Assembly (NCBI GenBank): GCA_014378705.1
Contig: JACMND010000039.1
Span: 1 to 44,115, forward strand
Source: Pedobacter sp.
GTDB lineage: Bacteria; Bacteroidota; Bacteroidia; Sphingobacteriales; Sphingobacteriaceae
Direction: 5' to 3'
Length of the DNA: 44,115 nucleotides
Positions 1-8,031 of the stretch are shown here, in pieces (positions within the stretch are counted from its first letter, which is position 1; every line of letters starts with the position of its first letter). Below the pieces are notes generated by a model, which searched no databases, was not told where the DNA came from, and was given only the letters and a program-made list of their open reading frames with translations. The translations under genes and the position numbers were made by a program.

Positions 1-1057
1 TGAATTTATTTTTGGCGGCATTGCGTTAAATAACGCTAACATGATACTGGCAGGTGCAATTCCTGCGGCATTACTTGCTATTTTGTTTGACTTTCTGCTT
101 TCGCGATTGCAAAAGCTCAATTTTAAAATCTTAAAAACAGCGATTTTAATTTCGGGTTTTACTCTGATCTTATTCTCTGTTATTTATTTTATCCCGGTTA
201 TTAAACCCGGAAAACTGCTTGCCGGTTTTACACCAGAATTTATGGGCAGGCAGGATGGTTATCTTGGATTAAAAGAAAAATACAAACTAAACATCCGCAC
301 GGTAGTGATCAGCGATGCGGTAATGTATAAAGCCGCCTTTGAAAAAGAGTTGGATGTGATCAGCGGCTATTCCACTGATGGCCGTCTAAAAGCTTTTGAT
401 CTGGTGGTTCTTGAAGATGATAAGGGGATTTTTCCGCCTTACTATGCGGCTCCCATCATCAACACAAGCACTCTTAGAAAATTTCCTGAACTGGAGCCGG
501 TGCTGAACCTTCTGGCTGAAAAAATTAATGATTCAATAATGACCGATCTTAATTACCGGGTTGATTATCTGCACCAGCAACCAGAAAAAGTAGCTAAAGA
601 ATTTCTTTCAGGGATCGGTTTATTGAAGCCTTCTAAAGCCGGCAAAAAAGGAAAGATCAGAATAGGTTCGAAAATATTCGGTGAGCAGTACATCCTGGCC
701 AATATGTATAAAATGCTTATAGAAGGAAATACAGAATTATCTGTGGAAACTAAAACCGGTTTGGGTGGGACAAAAATCTGTTTCGATGCCTTAACCAACA
801 ACCAAATAGATCTTTACCCTGAATATTCGGGAACCGGATTATTGGTTATTTTAAACTCACCTCAAAAAATTGTAAACTCATTAAAAACCAAAGAAAAGGT
901 TTTTAAATATGTAAAAGATGAATTCGCGAAACGATACGCAATCACCTGGCTTAAACCCATTGGTTTCAATAACGCCTATGCATTAATGATGCGCAGCAAA
1001 CAATCGGAGGAATTAAAGGTTAAAAACATTTCTGACCTAAGTAATTACCTTAAATAA
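1..1057 (+). CDS. ABC transporter permease/substrate-binding fusion, EgtU/OpuC type, 5' partial
   Basis: The frame is already open at base 2, so the permease part lies mostly outside the window. What remains is the permease end (NMILAGAIPAALLAILFDFLL), a further membrane segment (about residues 31-54, counting from the Met at 41) and an extracytoplasmic binding domain of the glycine betaine/choline/ergothioneine family. The domain halves are in reversed order. The usual C-terminal half comes first (residues 58-197: AGFTPEF, VISGYSTDGR, LEDDKG, PPYYAAP), then a Lys/Gly linker, then the usual N-terminal half (204-338: IRIGSKIFGEQYILA, GLGGT, IDLYPEYSGTG, LKPIGFNNAYAL). The gene ends just where the second half normally continues. 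It lies 6 bp before egtB, so ergothioneine is the likely substrate, by analogy with EgtU. Betaine or choline remains possible. Confidence 0.85.
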   Translation, partial: EFIFGGIALNNANMILAGAIPAALLAILFDFLLSRLQKLNFKILKTAILISGFTLILFSVIYFIPVIKPGKLLAGFTPEFMGRQDGYLGLKEKYKLNIRTVVISDAVMYKAAFEKELDVISGYSTDGRLKAFDLVVLEDDKGIFPPYYAAPIINTSTLRKFPELEPVLNLLAEKINDSIMTDLNYRVDYLHQQPEKVAKEFLSGIGLLKPSKAGKKGKIRIGSKIFGEQYILANMYKMLIEGNTELSVETKTGLGGTKICFDALTNNQIDLYPEYSGTGLLVILNSPQKIVNSLKTKEKVFKYVKDEFAKRYAITWLKPIGFNNAYALMMRSKQSEELKVKNISDLSNYLK

Positions 1058-1063
1058 TTATAA

Positions 1064-2251
1064 ATGATACTTCAAAAGTACAAGGATATCAGGCAGCATT
1101 CAGTCATGATTTGTAGCTCTTTGAAAACAGAAGATTATGTTGTGCAGCCGGTTGTTGATGTTAGTCCGCCTAAATGGCATCTTGGCCACACCACCTGGTT
1201 TTTTGAAACATTCATACTCAAGCCTTTTGCAAACGGATACCGCGAATTCGACCCGAACTACAATTATGTTTTTAATAGTTATTACGAAACCATCGGAGCC
1301 CGTGTAATTCGTACAGACCGTGGAAATTTGAGCCGTCCGGGTGTGGAAGATGTTTACCGATACCGGTACTATGTGGACGAAGCGATGGCCGATTTTTTGC
1401 GATCTGAGTCTTTAACAATGCAGCAAAAAGAGTTATTGGAACTCGGATTAAACCATGAGCAACAGCATCAGGAACTGCTTTGCACAGATATAAAATATAT
1501 TCTGGGCCACAATCCCTTATTTCCGGCTTATTCAGCTTTGCCAATTGTGAAGTTTGAGCTTGCAGGCGAAGAAGATGATGAAGGGATCATTTTCGATCAA
1601 AATTTTAACAATAGTTTGATTGATATTCCGGAAGGGGTCTATGAAATTGGATATGAGGGTTCCGGTTTTTGTTTTGATAATGAATTGGGAAGGCATAAAG
1701 TTTATCTCCAAAATTTTTCGATCAGTACTACCTTAGTTTCCAACCAAGAGTTTCTTGAATTTATTAATGATGGGGGCTACCGCGATTTTAAACACTGGCA
1801 TGCAGATGGCTGGGAATGGGTTAAAACAAAAGCAGCATCTGCTCCATTGTATTGGCATTTAATTGACGCTGAATGGTTTAATTATACCTCTCAAGGATTA
1901 AAACCATTAGCGGTGGCTGACCCTTTATGTCATATTTCTTATTATGAAGCTTCTGCTTATGCTTCCTGGAAAGGGATGCGCTTGCCAACTGAGTTTGAAT
2001 GGGAAATTGCCGCTAGGAAGTTTGAATGGGGCAAACGCTGGGAATGGACAGAAAGTGCTTATCTGCCTTATCCCGGCTTTAAAAAAGTTCCCGGCGCTAT
2101 CGGAGAATACAATGGAAAATTTATGATTAACCAGATGGTTTTGAGAGGTGCTTCAGAAGTGACTTCACCTGATCATAGCCGAATTACTTACCGTAATTTC
2201 TTTCAACCTGAATTACGCTGGCAGTATACGGGCATCAGACTGGCAAAATAG
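1064..2251 (+). CDS. egtB: Ergothioneine biosynthesis protein EgtB (iron-dependent sulfoxide synthase)
   Basis: EgtB is a non-heme iron enzyme that uses O2 to join a cysteine-type thiol to the imidazole C2 of trimethylhistidine (hercynine), giving a sulfoxide. The N-terminal DinB-like helical domain carries the three likely iron-binding histidines, H42 (in HLGHTTWF), H131 and H135 (in NHEQQHQE). From about residue 186 to the end is a formylglycine-generating-enzyme/sulfatase-modifying fold (LPTEFEWEIAAR, GASEVTS, RITYRNFF, YTGIRLAK). At 395 residues it is slightly shorter than the mycobacterial enzymes. No EgtA or EgtC glutamyl-pathway gene is visible, so the enzyme may use free cysteine; that is inference. 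It starts 6 bp after the transporter and ends 3 bp before egtD. SenA and OvoA share this fold, but the neighbouring EgtD favours EgtB. Confidence 0.93.
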   Translation: MILQKYKDIRQHSVMICSSLKTEDYVVQPVVDVSPPKWHLGHTTWFFETFILKPFANGYREFDPNYNYVFNSYYETIGARVIRTDRGNLSRPGVEDVYRYRYYVDEAMADFLRSESLTMQQKELLELGLNHEQQHQELLCTDIKYILGHNPLFPAYSALPIVKFELAGEEDDEGIIFDQNFNNSLIDIPEGVYEIGYEGSGFCFDNELGRHKVYLQNFSISTTLVSNQEFLEFINDGGYRDFKHWHADGWEWVKTKAASAPLYWHLIDAEWFNYTSQGLKPLAVADPLCHISYYEASAYASWKGMRLPTEFEWEIAARKFEWGKRWEWTESAYLPYPGFKKVPGAIGEYNGKFMINQMVLRGASEVTSPDHSRITYRNFFQPELRWQYTGIRLAK

Positions 2252-2254
2252 ACG

Positions 2255-3253
2255 ATGGAAAACCGAACGGAATTACTTGCAAATGAAGCTGAAATGATGG
2301 TCAGCAAAACGGAAACCTTTTTACAGGATGTACTAAAAGGGCTGAACGCTGAGCCGAAATATCTGGAATCGAAATATTTTTACGACTCAATTGGCGACGG
2401 TCTTTTTCAGCAAATAATGCGAAGCCCTGAATATTATCCTACCAACTGCGAACTGGAGATTTTTTCTTTACAAACCGATGAAATTACAAAAGTTTTTACA
2501 AAAGACAGCCAAGCGTTTGACCTTGTTGAGTTGGGTGCAGGAGATGCTTTAAAATCTGCATATCTACTTCAAAACCTGGTGAAAAAAAAATCAGACTTCA
2601 CTTACTATCCTATAGACATTTCTGAAAATGTAATTGCCGGCCTCCATAAAAACCTGCCTGATCGGATAAAAGGTCTGAAGATCCATGGTTTAAATGGTGA
2701 GTATTTTAATATGCTCCAAAAGGTCAATAACATTTCTAGAAGAAAAAAAATAGTTCTCTTCCTGGGATCAAATATCGGAAACATGCATCCTGAAGATGCT
2801 TTAAGGTTTTGCGGAAAGCTTAGGGATCATTTATCATCAGGAGACCTGTTATTAATTGGTTTTGATTTGAAAAAAGACCCTCAAACCATATTGAACGCTT
2901 ATAACGACAAACAGGGTTATACCAGGGATTTTAACCTGAACCTGCTTAACAGAATTAATAAAGAGTTAGGCGGGAACTTTAACACAGACAATTTTAAACA
3001 TTATCCGACCTACGATCCCGAAACGGGTGCCTGTAAAAGTTACCTGGTTAGTACCCGTGACCAGAAAGTACGAATAGAAGCCGCGGACGTGGAGATCGGG
3101 TTTGAAAAGAACGAATGTATCCATACAGAAATCTCCCAAAAATACGACAAGGAAGAGATTGACCGGCTGGCTGGTGTTACCGGATTTACCATTGTTGATT
3201 CTTTTTATGATTCCAGGAAATGGTTTTTAGATGCAGTTTGGTTGGTAGGTTAA
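2255..3253 (+). CDS. egtD: L-histidine N-alpha-methyltransferase EgtD
   Basis: EgtD transfers three methyl groups from S-adenosylmethionine to the alpha-amino group of histidine, making hercynine, the substrate of EgtB. At 332 residues it has the normal family length. Visible family features are the N-terminal YFYDSIGDGLFQQI and SPEYYPTNCE segments, the SAM-binding VELGAGDALKSAYLL near residues 90-105, YYPIDISENVI, and LFLGSNIGNM. The C-terminal part contains the beta-rich substrate lid ending with SFYDSRKWFLDAVW. It follows egtB after 3 bp and is the last gene of the operon. I see no clear terminator after it. EgtE, the PLP lyase for the last step, is not in the window and may be elsewhere or replaced by another beta-lyase. 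Confidence 0.93.
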   Translation: MENRTELLANEAEMMVSKTETFLQDVLKGLNAEPKYLESKYFYDSIGDGLFQQIMRSPEYYPTNCELEIFSLQTDEITKVFTKDSQAFDLVELGAGDALKSAYLLQNLVKKKSDFTYYPIDISENVIAGLHKNLPDRIKGLKIHGLNGEYFNMLQKVNNISRRKKIVLFLGSNIGNMHPEDALRFCGKLRDHLSSGDLLLIGFDLKKDPQTILNAYNDKQGYTRDFNLNLLNRINKELGGNFNTDNFKHYPTYDPETGACKSYLVSTRDQKVRIEAADVEIGFEKNECIHTEISQKYDKEEIDRLAGVTGFTIVDSFYDSRKWFLDAVWLVG

Positions 3254-3903
3254 GTAAGGAAGTCTTTTTGTGATGGAGTGCCCTATATCTTACTTCAATA
3301 AATTTCTTAGCTTAATTGGTCCGATAATTTCATCAGTTCGCCGTAAGAAAGTATTCCATGATTAGATTGTACTATTATTTGGCATTTGATTTTAAAAATG
3401 TGAGTATTTAAGATTTTTGAAGGTTATTTTCCTTGTAATGTTATTTCCCCCGGTCAGCAATAAAAAGATTTTATCCACCGTCTATAGCAATACCAGTAAG
3501 TTCCTAAATGTAGCCTCATTTGCCGCCCCCGCCATCTTATCCAAATGCTCCATTCCCTACAATAGTAATCACAGTTCCGTTAATTAGTATTTCTCTGATT
3601 TTGTTATTGCCTCTATCTGCAACGTAAATGTTGCCTGATTTATCTATCGCTTTTCCTTGCTGTCTATTAAAGGTTTCCTCATGATTTATCCCATCGAGAT
3701 TATCTGGCTCTCCTGTACCAGCGATAACAGTCATTAAACCCTCCTAATTGATTTTTAAATTTGATTTTTTCCGTAATCTGCGGCAAATAATTCCCAAATT
3801 AAACTTAAAGCTAGTCCAGGAGGACGTTTAACTTTAGCACCTACATGGTTCACGGTAATTCCACCTGCCAGGGTTTGATTTGATAATACGCCCTAAGTAT
3901 TCT
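3254..3903. other. Gene-poor stretch with decayed coding remnants
   Basis: There is no intact gene in these 650 bases. The middle holds the NHL-repeat remnant listed separately. Between 3755 and 3892 on the minus strand there is a 45-codon open frame without a start codon (GGITVNHVGAKVKRPPGLAL near its middle). It looks protein-like but I cannot identify it. Bases 3254-3424 show nothing I can support. The region seems to be a graveyard between the egt operon and the GH130-like gene. Confidence 0.5.
3425..3734 (-). pseudogene. NHL-repeat protein remnant
   Basis: On the minus strand, 65 codons from 3734 encode a clear NHL beta-propeller repeat (VIAGTGEPDNLDG, KAIDKSGNIYVADRGNNKIREI, TVITIVGNGAFG). 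The frame then stops at 3537. A second repeat continues in shifted frames: GAANEATFRNL in one frame, TGIAIDGG-stop-NLFIADRG in the next, then NNITRKIT after another shift. So there are at least two stops and about three frameshifts within 110 bases. NHL proteins normally have four to six repeats after a signal peptide, and only about two are left here. It is a decayed fragment of a secreted propeller protein. The first 65 codons could still be translated, but function is unlikely. Confidence 0.75.
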
Positions 3904-5058
3904 TTATTTCATCCCTGCCTCACTAACCGCAACCGCAATCTTGGAATCAGCCGTTCCATAATACAGGAACCATTGATTTTTAAAACGTACCAATCCCTCC
4001 AAAAAGCAAACCTGATTCACTTGTCCCTGGGTTTCGTAGGGGCGGTCGGGTTTCATGAAATAATTGTCCATTCGTTTAATTAGTTTACCGGGATCTTTAA
4101 GATCAAACAATGCCTGGGCGGCGGTATAGGTGTGTTCTTTTAATGTGGAATCACCGGTAGCAAGATTATTGCGGCTGTTATAAATCAGGAGAATACCTTT
4201 ATCTGTAATCATGGCCGGAGGCCCGGGCTCTACCAGATCGCTGTCAAACTTTCCAATCCGGGGACTTAAAGCAATTTTTAATTCCGGATACATATTTTTA
4301 AAATGCATCGCAGGCGATGATTGTTCCTTGTCCGATTTTACAGGCATCCAGTTGATCAGATCATCTGAAGTTGCCAGCCATAAATACGTATCGCCATAAT
4401 ACATCCAATACTTTCCGTTCACTTTCTCAGCTACGATCCTGCCATCCGGATGGTACCTGGAAACAATGGATCCTGATTTAGACCAGCCCTGAACATATTT
4501 TTGATCTTTGGAATTAGCGAACGCATGCCCTTTTTTTGACCAGTTTACAAGATCCTTAGATGTGGCAATCATCAATCTGGCTTTATCCCCATCATAAGCG
4601 GTGTAGGTCATTACATAAGTACCAGATTGGTCTTCTACCACACGCGGATCTTCTATGCCGCCTTCCCACTCAAATATTTTGTACGTGTCATTCTGAGGGA
4701 ACAAAACAGGTACTTTTTGTTTTACGAATTTAATTCCATCAATACTTTCAGCCAAACCGATCCTTGAAGTCCCGGCATACTTTCCGATTTTATCTTCGGC
4801 CCGAAACAGCATCCACACTTTTCCGTCTCTGACAACTACTGCCGGATTAAAAACGTCTTTTTCGTCCCATAAAACTTCTTTCTTTAAAATAGGATCTAAG
4901 AATTTACTATCTCCCGCAGCCATGATCGGATTATACTGATCAGCTTTTCTAAATCCTAAGAGCGTCCAGTCTGAATCAACCTTAGATTTTGATTCAGGAT
5001 TATTACAACTACAAGCTACTAGAACGGTTAGAAAGAATAAATAGCCGTATTTCTCCAT
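3904..5058 (-). CDS. GH130-like five-bladed beta-propeller glycosidase, lipoprotein
   Basis: The protein resembles glycoside hydrolase family 130 (beta-mannoside phosphorylases and hydrolases). It shows GGIEDPRV, repeated blade motifs (LMIATSKDLVNW, LWLATSDDLINW), LVEPGPPAMI and the late FLYYGTADS. An N-terminal hydrophobic stretch ending in LVAC-S indicates a lipoprotein signal, so the enzyme is probably anchored outside the inner membrane. An upstream Met at 5082 is in frame, but the Met at 5058 gives a compact signal peptide and was chosen. Length is about 384 residues, normal for the family. The gene is monocistronic and no polysaccharide-utilisation genes lie next to it. Whether it is a phosphorylase or a hydrolase, and for which mannoside, cannot be read from the sequence. 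Confidence 0.78.
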   Translation of the reverse strand: MEKYGYLFFLTVLVACSCNNPESKSKVDSDWTLLGFRKADQYNPIMAAGDSKFLDPILKKEVLWDEKDVFNPAVVVRDGKVWMLFRAEDKIGKYAGTSRIGLAESIDGIKFVKQKVPVLFPQNDTYKIFEWEGGIEDPRVVEDQSGTYVMTYTAYDGDKARLMIATSKDLVNWSKKGHAFANSKDQKYVQGWSKSGSIVSRYHPDGRIVAEKVNGKYWMYYGDTYLWLATSDDLINWMPVKSDKEQSSPAMHFKNMYPELKIALSPRIGKFDSDLVEPGPPAMITDKGILLIYNSRNNLATGDSTLKEHTYTAAQALFDLKDPGKLIKRMDNYFMKPDRPYETQGQVNQVCFLEGLVRFKNQWFLYYGTADSKIAVAVSEAGMK

Positions 5059-5149
5059 TTTTTTTGAATTAAGTATAATCACTAGTTTGAAGGTAATATT
5101 ATTTCAATAATTTGAAGAAATAGATTGATTTCAATATTGTGCACACAAA

Positions 5150-5175
5150 AAACCCGGAACTGATGCTCCGGGCTT
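5150..5175 (-). terminator. Intrinsic terminator of proS
   Basis: Bases 5153-5158 (cccgga) pair with 5167-5172 (tccggg) around an 8-base loop. Read on the minus strand, the hairpin is followed by a run of six T. It lies about 185 bases after the proS stop in the right orientation. Confidence 0.65.
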
Positions 5176-5358
5176 TACTATTTTGCTTAATTTGAATTAC
5201 TGAGTTTAGAGTTATACAGTTTGTTTCGTACTGTTAATAAGTGCGTTAACGATGGGAACGACATCCATTTTGGCTTTTTTTAGCCAAAAAGATATAGCGG
5301 ACAGCGTGTTAAAACGCCCAGGCTATTATCATTTTACCCGTAACTAATTAAATTTAAG

Positions 5359-6831
5359 TTAATACGCCCTTGCAAATAAAACACGTTGCACAGAGGGCTT
5401 TCCCGTAACCATACAAGCACCATCTTCCAATGGGTTATCCAAAGGAATACACCTGATAGTGGCCTTTGTTTCTTCCTTAATTCTTTTTTCAGTTTCTGCT
5501 GTTCCGTCCCAATGAGCCAGAATAAAACCGCCCTTTTCATCAAGTACACTTTTAAATTCTTCGTAAGAATTTACCTGCCGGATATTGCTATCCCTAAAAT
5601 TTAATGCCCTGTTATAAATGGAAATCTGGATCTCCTCCAAAAGCTTTTCAATATACTCAGCCAGATTTTCACGGCTTATATTTTGCTTTTCTTTGGTATC
5701 CCGCCGGGCGATCTCTATCGTTCCATTTTCAAGATCGCGGCCACCGATTGCCAATCTTACAGGAACTCCTTTCAACTCGTATTCGGCAAATTTAAATCCC
5801 GGACGCTGGGTATCCCTGTTATCAAATTTTACACTGATATTTCTTGCCTTCAGGCTCAAAACGATTTCATTGGCCACAGAGGATATCTTTTCCAGTTCTT
5901 CATCAGAACGATAGATTGGAACAATTACAACCTGGATTGGAGCCAGTTTTGGAGGCAATATCAAACCAGAATCATCTGAATGTGCCATGATTAACATTCC
6001 AATCAACCTGGTTGAAACGCCCCAGCTTGTAGCCCAAACATAATCCAGTTTACCCTCTCTATTTGTAAACTTTACATCAAATGCTTTTGCGAAGTTTTGG
6101 CCCAAAAAATGGGAGGTTCCGGCCTGAAGGGCTTTCCCATCCTGCATTAAAGCTTCAATGCATAAGGTATCTAAAGCACCAGCAAAACGTTCAGTTTCTG
6201 TTTTTTTTCCGCGGATAACGGGAACAGCCATCACGTTTTCGGCGAAATCAGCATACACTTCAAGCATACGCTCCGTTTCTTCCATAGCTTCCTGCGAAGT
6301 GGCGTGTGCAGTGTGCCCTTCCTGCCACAAAAATTCTGCGGTACGTAAAAATAACCGGGTCCGCATTTCCCACCTTACAACGTTGGCCCATTGATTCACA
6401 AGGATTGGAAGATCACGGTATGATTGTATCCAACCCCGGTAGGTGTTCCAAATAATGGTTTCTGAAGTGGGCCGGACTATTAATTCTTCCTCAAGCTTGG
6501 CGTCTTCATCAACGATGATGTTTCCATTCCCATCGTTTTTTAACCTGTAGTGAGTTACAACGGCGCATTCAGTCGCAAATCCTTCAACGTGGGAGGCTTC
6601 CTTAGAAAAAAATGACTTGGGAATGAACAAGGGAAAATAAGCATTACTGTGCCCGGTTTCTTTAAACCTTTTATCTAAAAAAGATTGCATATTCTCCCAA
6701 ATGGAATATCCGTAAGGCTTAATCACCATGCAACCTCTTACCGCAGAATGCTCGGCAAGATCGGCTTTGGTAACAAGTTCGTTATACCATTGCGAATAAT
6801 CTTCGTTTCTGCTGGTTAGCCCTTTACTCAT
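5359..6831 (-). CDS. proS: Prolyl-tRNA synthetase, archaeal/eukaryal type
   Basis: This class II aminoacyl-tRNA synthetase charges tRNA-Pro. The 490-residue length, the [14 protein letters not shown] segment near residue 33, the motif 2 region ([20 protein letters not shown]), the [15 protein letters not shown] segment and a C-terminal end in tyrosine identify the short type 3 form, without the editing insertion of the long bacterial enzyme. This type is usual in Bacteroidota. The anticodon-binding domain starts near residue 300 (IQVVIVPIY). The gene stands alone and is divergent from the lipoprotein gene at 6997. It is followed by a hairpin terminator. Confidence 0.97.
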   Translation of the reverse strand: MSKGLTSRNEDYSQWYNELVTKADLAEHSAVRGCMVIKPYGYSIWENMQSFLDKRFKETGHSNAYFPLFIPKSFFSKEASHVEGFATECAVVTHYRLKNDGNGNIIVDEDAKLEEELIVRPTSETIIWNTYRGWIQSYRDLPILVNQWANVVRWEMRTRLFLRTAEFLWQEGHTAHATSQEAMEETERMLEVYADFAENVMAVPVIRGKKTETERFAGALDTLCIEALMQDGKALQAGTSHFLGQNFAKAFDVKFTNREGKLDYVWATSWGVSTRLIGMLIMAHSDDSGLILPPKLAPIQVVIVPIYRSDEELEKISSVANEIVLSLKARNISVKFDNRDTQRPGFKFAEYELKGVPVRLAIGGRDLENGTIEIARRDTKEKQNISRENLAEYIEKLLEEIQISIYNRALNFRDSNIRQVNSYEEFKSVLDEKGGFILAHWDGTAETEKRIKEETKATIRCIPLDNPLEDGACMVTGKPSVQRVLFARAY

Positions 6832-6996
6832 AAGTTTATCTGGAATGAAATTTGTATTTTTAACTTCTAAATGTAGCGGACAAAGTTATAAATCTAAGGC
6901 ACGTAATATAATTTTTAATGCATGCAACCATTTGGCTTTTACTTCGTCTAAACATTTAATTGTCCCAATACCAATTATCGATTTAAATAAATCGCC

Positions 6997-7998
6997 ATGA
7001 TACAAAAATTACTTCCAGCCCTTGCACTAATCGTTTTGGCATTGGCTTCGTGTTCAACAAACAGGATTGCTCAGCAAAAACAAGAAGGTGACGATGCTTA
7101 TTATACCGAAGCTCAAGCCAGGGAACAAAGCAGATATTACGCCGAAACTGAGGAATCTGAACCTAAATCAGATTACGTAACTGACGACGAACTTTACGGG
7201 GATAATAACAGCAACCGCAATAACGATGATTATGAACAAGGTTATTATGATGGCAGTTATTCTGACCGGATAAATCGTTTTAGAAATTATTCTCCATGGA
7301 GAAATTATTATGATAATTATTACGGTTACGGCTTTGATCCATATTTTAACAACTTTAATTCTTTCAACTATTATAACTCTCCCGGAATTTATATTGGAAT
7401 AGGTCGGCCATTTGGATATAATTTTGGGTATAGTGCTTACAATCCATGGAACTTTTATGGTTCCCAATACTATGACAATTACTGGGGTCCCTATTCTTTT
7501 TACAACACTTATAATCCTTACGGAAATGGGTTTTACGGAAATAATTACGGTGGTGGATACTATGGCAATGTTGGCAGGCCTATAATTACAAATCCAAATT
7601 ACAGGACAAGGCCGAACCGGGAAACAGAAAATGTACGCACTAATGCGTATCCTACACCCAATGGGCGTATAGGTACAGCTCCAAACCGACCTGAAAGAGT
7701 TTCTAATAATCCTTCCAATCAGGGAACATTAGAAAGACCTGACCGTGCAGATCAACCGGCAGCCAGACCAACCAGAAGCAATGACGGACGCCCAAGAGAG
7801 GTTTCGCCTGAAAGATCAGGATCCAGCCGCCCTGCGGCAAGACCAACCGAGGCCAGACCATCAAGACCTCAGAGAGAAAGTTCTCCGCCTCCTCGTATTG
7901 AAAACCGGCCAGCAGAAAGACAATCATCACCTCCGCCATCTTCTGCTCCTTCCCGATCATCCAACGAGAACAACGGCAGACCATCAAGAGGAAACTAA
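6997..7998 (+). CDS. Tyr/Asn/Gly-rich lipoprotein of unknown function
   Basis: I do not recognise a named domain. The start is a lipoprotein signal with lipobox LASC (Cys19). Residues 20-85 are acidic. Residues 85-205 are extremely rich in Tyr, Asn, Gly, Phe and Pro (for example YYDNYYGYGFDPYF). The last 130 residues are rich in Arg, Pro and Ser and are probably disordered. Such composition suggests a surface-exposed or periplasmic low-complexity protein, perhaps binding peptidoglycan, polysaccharide or itself. The gene is 33 bp before a FadL-like porin gene on the same strand, so the two may form a transcription unit. The low complexity explains several long antisense open frames here, which are not genes. 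Confidence 0.85.
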   Translation: MIQKLLPALALIVLALASCSTNRIAQQKQEGDDAYYTEAQAREQSRYYAETEESEPKSDYVTDDELYGDNNSNRNNDDYEQGYYDGSYSDRINRFRNYSPWRNYYDNYYGYGFDPYFNNFNSFNYYNSPGIYIGIGRPFGYNFGYSAYNPWNFYGSQYYDNYWGPYSFYNTYNPYGNGFYGNNYGGGYYGNVGRPIITNPNYRTRPNRETENVRTNAYPTPNGRIGTAPNRPERVSNNPSNQGTLERPDRADQPAARPTRSNDGRPREVSPERSGSSRPAARPTEARPSRPQRESSPPPRIENRPAERQSSPPPSSAPSRSSNENNGRPSRGN

Positions 7999-8031
7999 AG
8001 CGTTTACTAATTTCAGGTAAAAGAAATCAAA

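Noticed and set aside
565-801. 78-codon minus-strand open frame
   Set aside because: It lies wholly inside the binding domain of the transporter fusion, which has clear family motifs on the plus strand.
3755-3892. 45-codon minus-strand open frame before the NHL remnant
   Set aside because: It has no start codon and no recognisable family; noted only as part of the gene-poor stretch.
5268-5289. Hairpin ttttggct/agccaaaa near proS
   Set aside because: It is perfect but has no T-run on either strand, and the hairpin at 5150-5175 serves better as terminator.
7168-7987. Two long minus-strand open frames opposite the Tyr/Asn-rich lipoprotein
   Set aside because: They result from the biased composition of the plus-strand gene (repeats of Ile/Val antisense to Tyr/Asn) and show no domain or start region.
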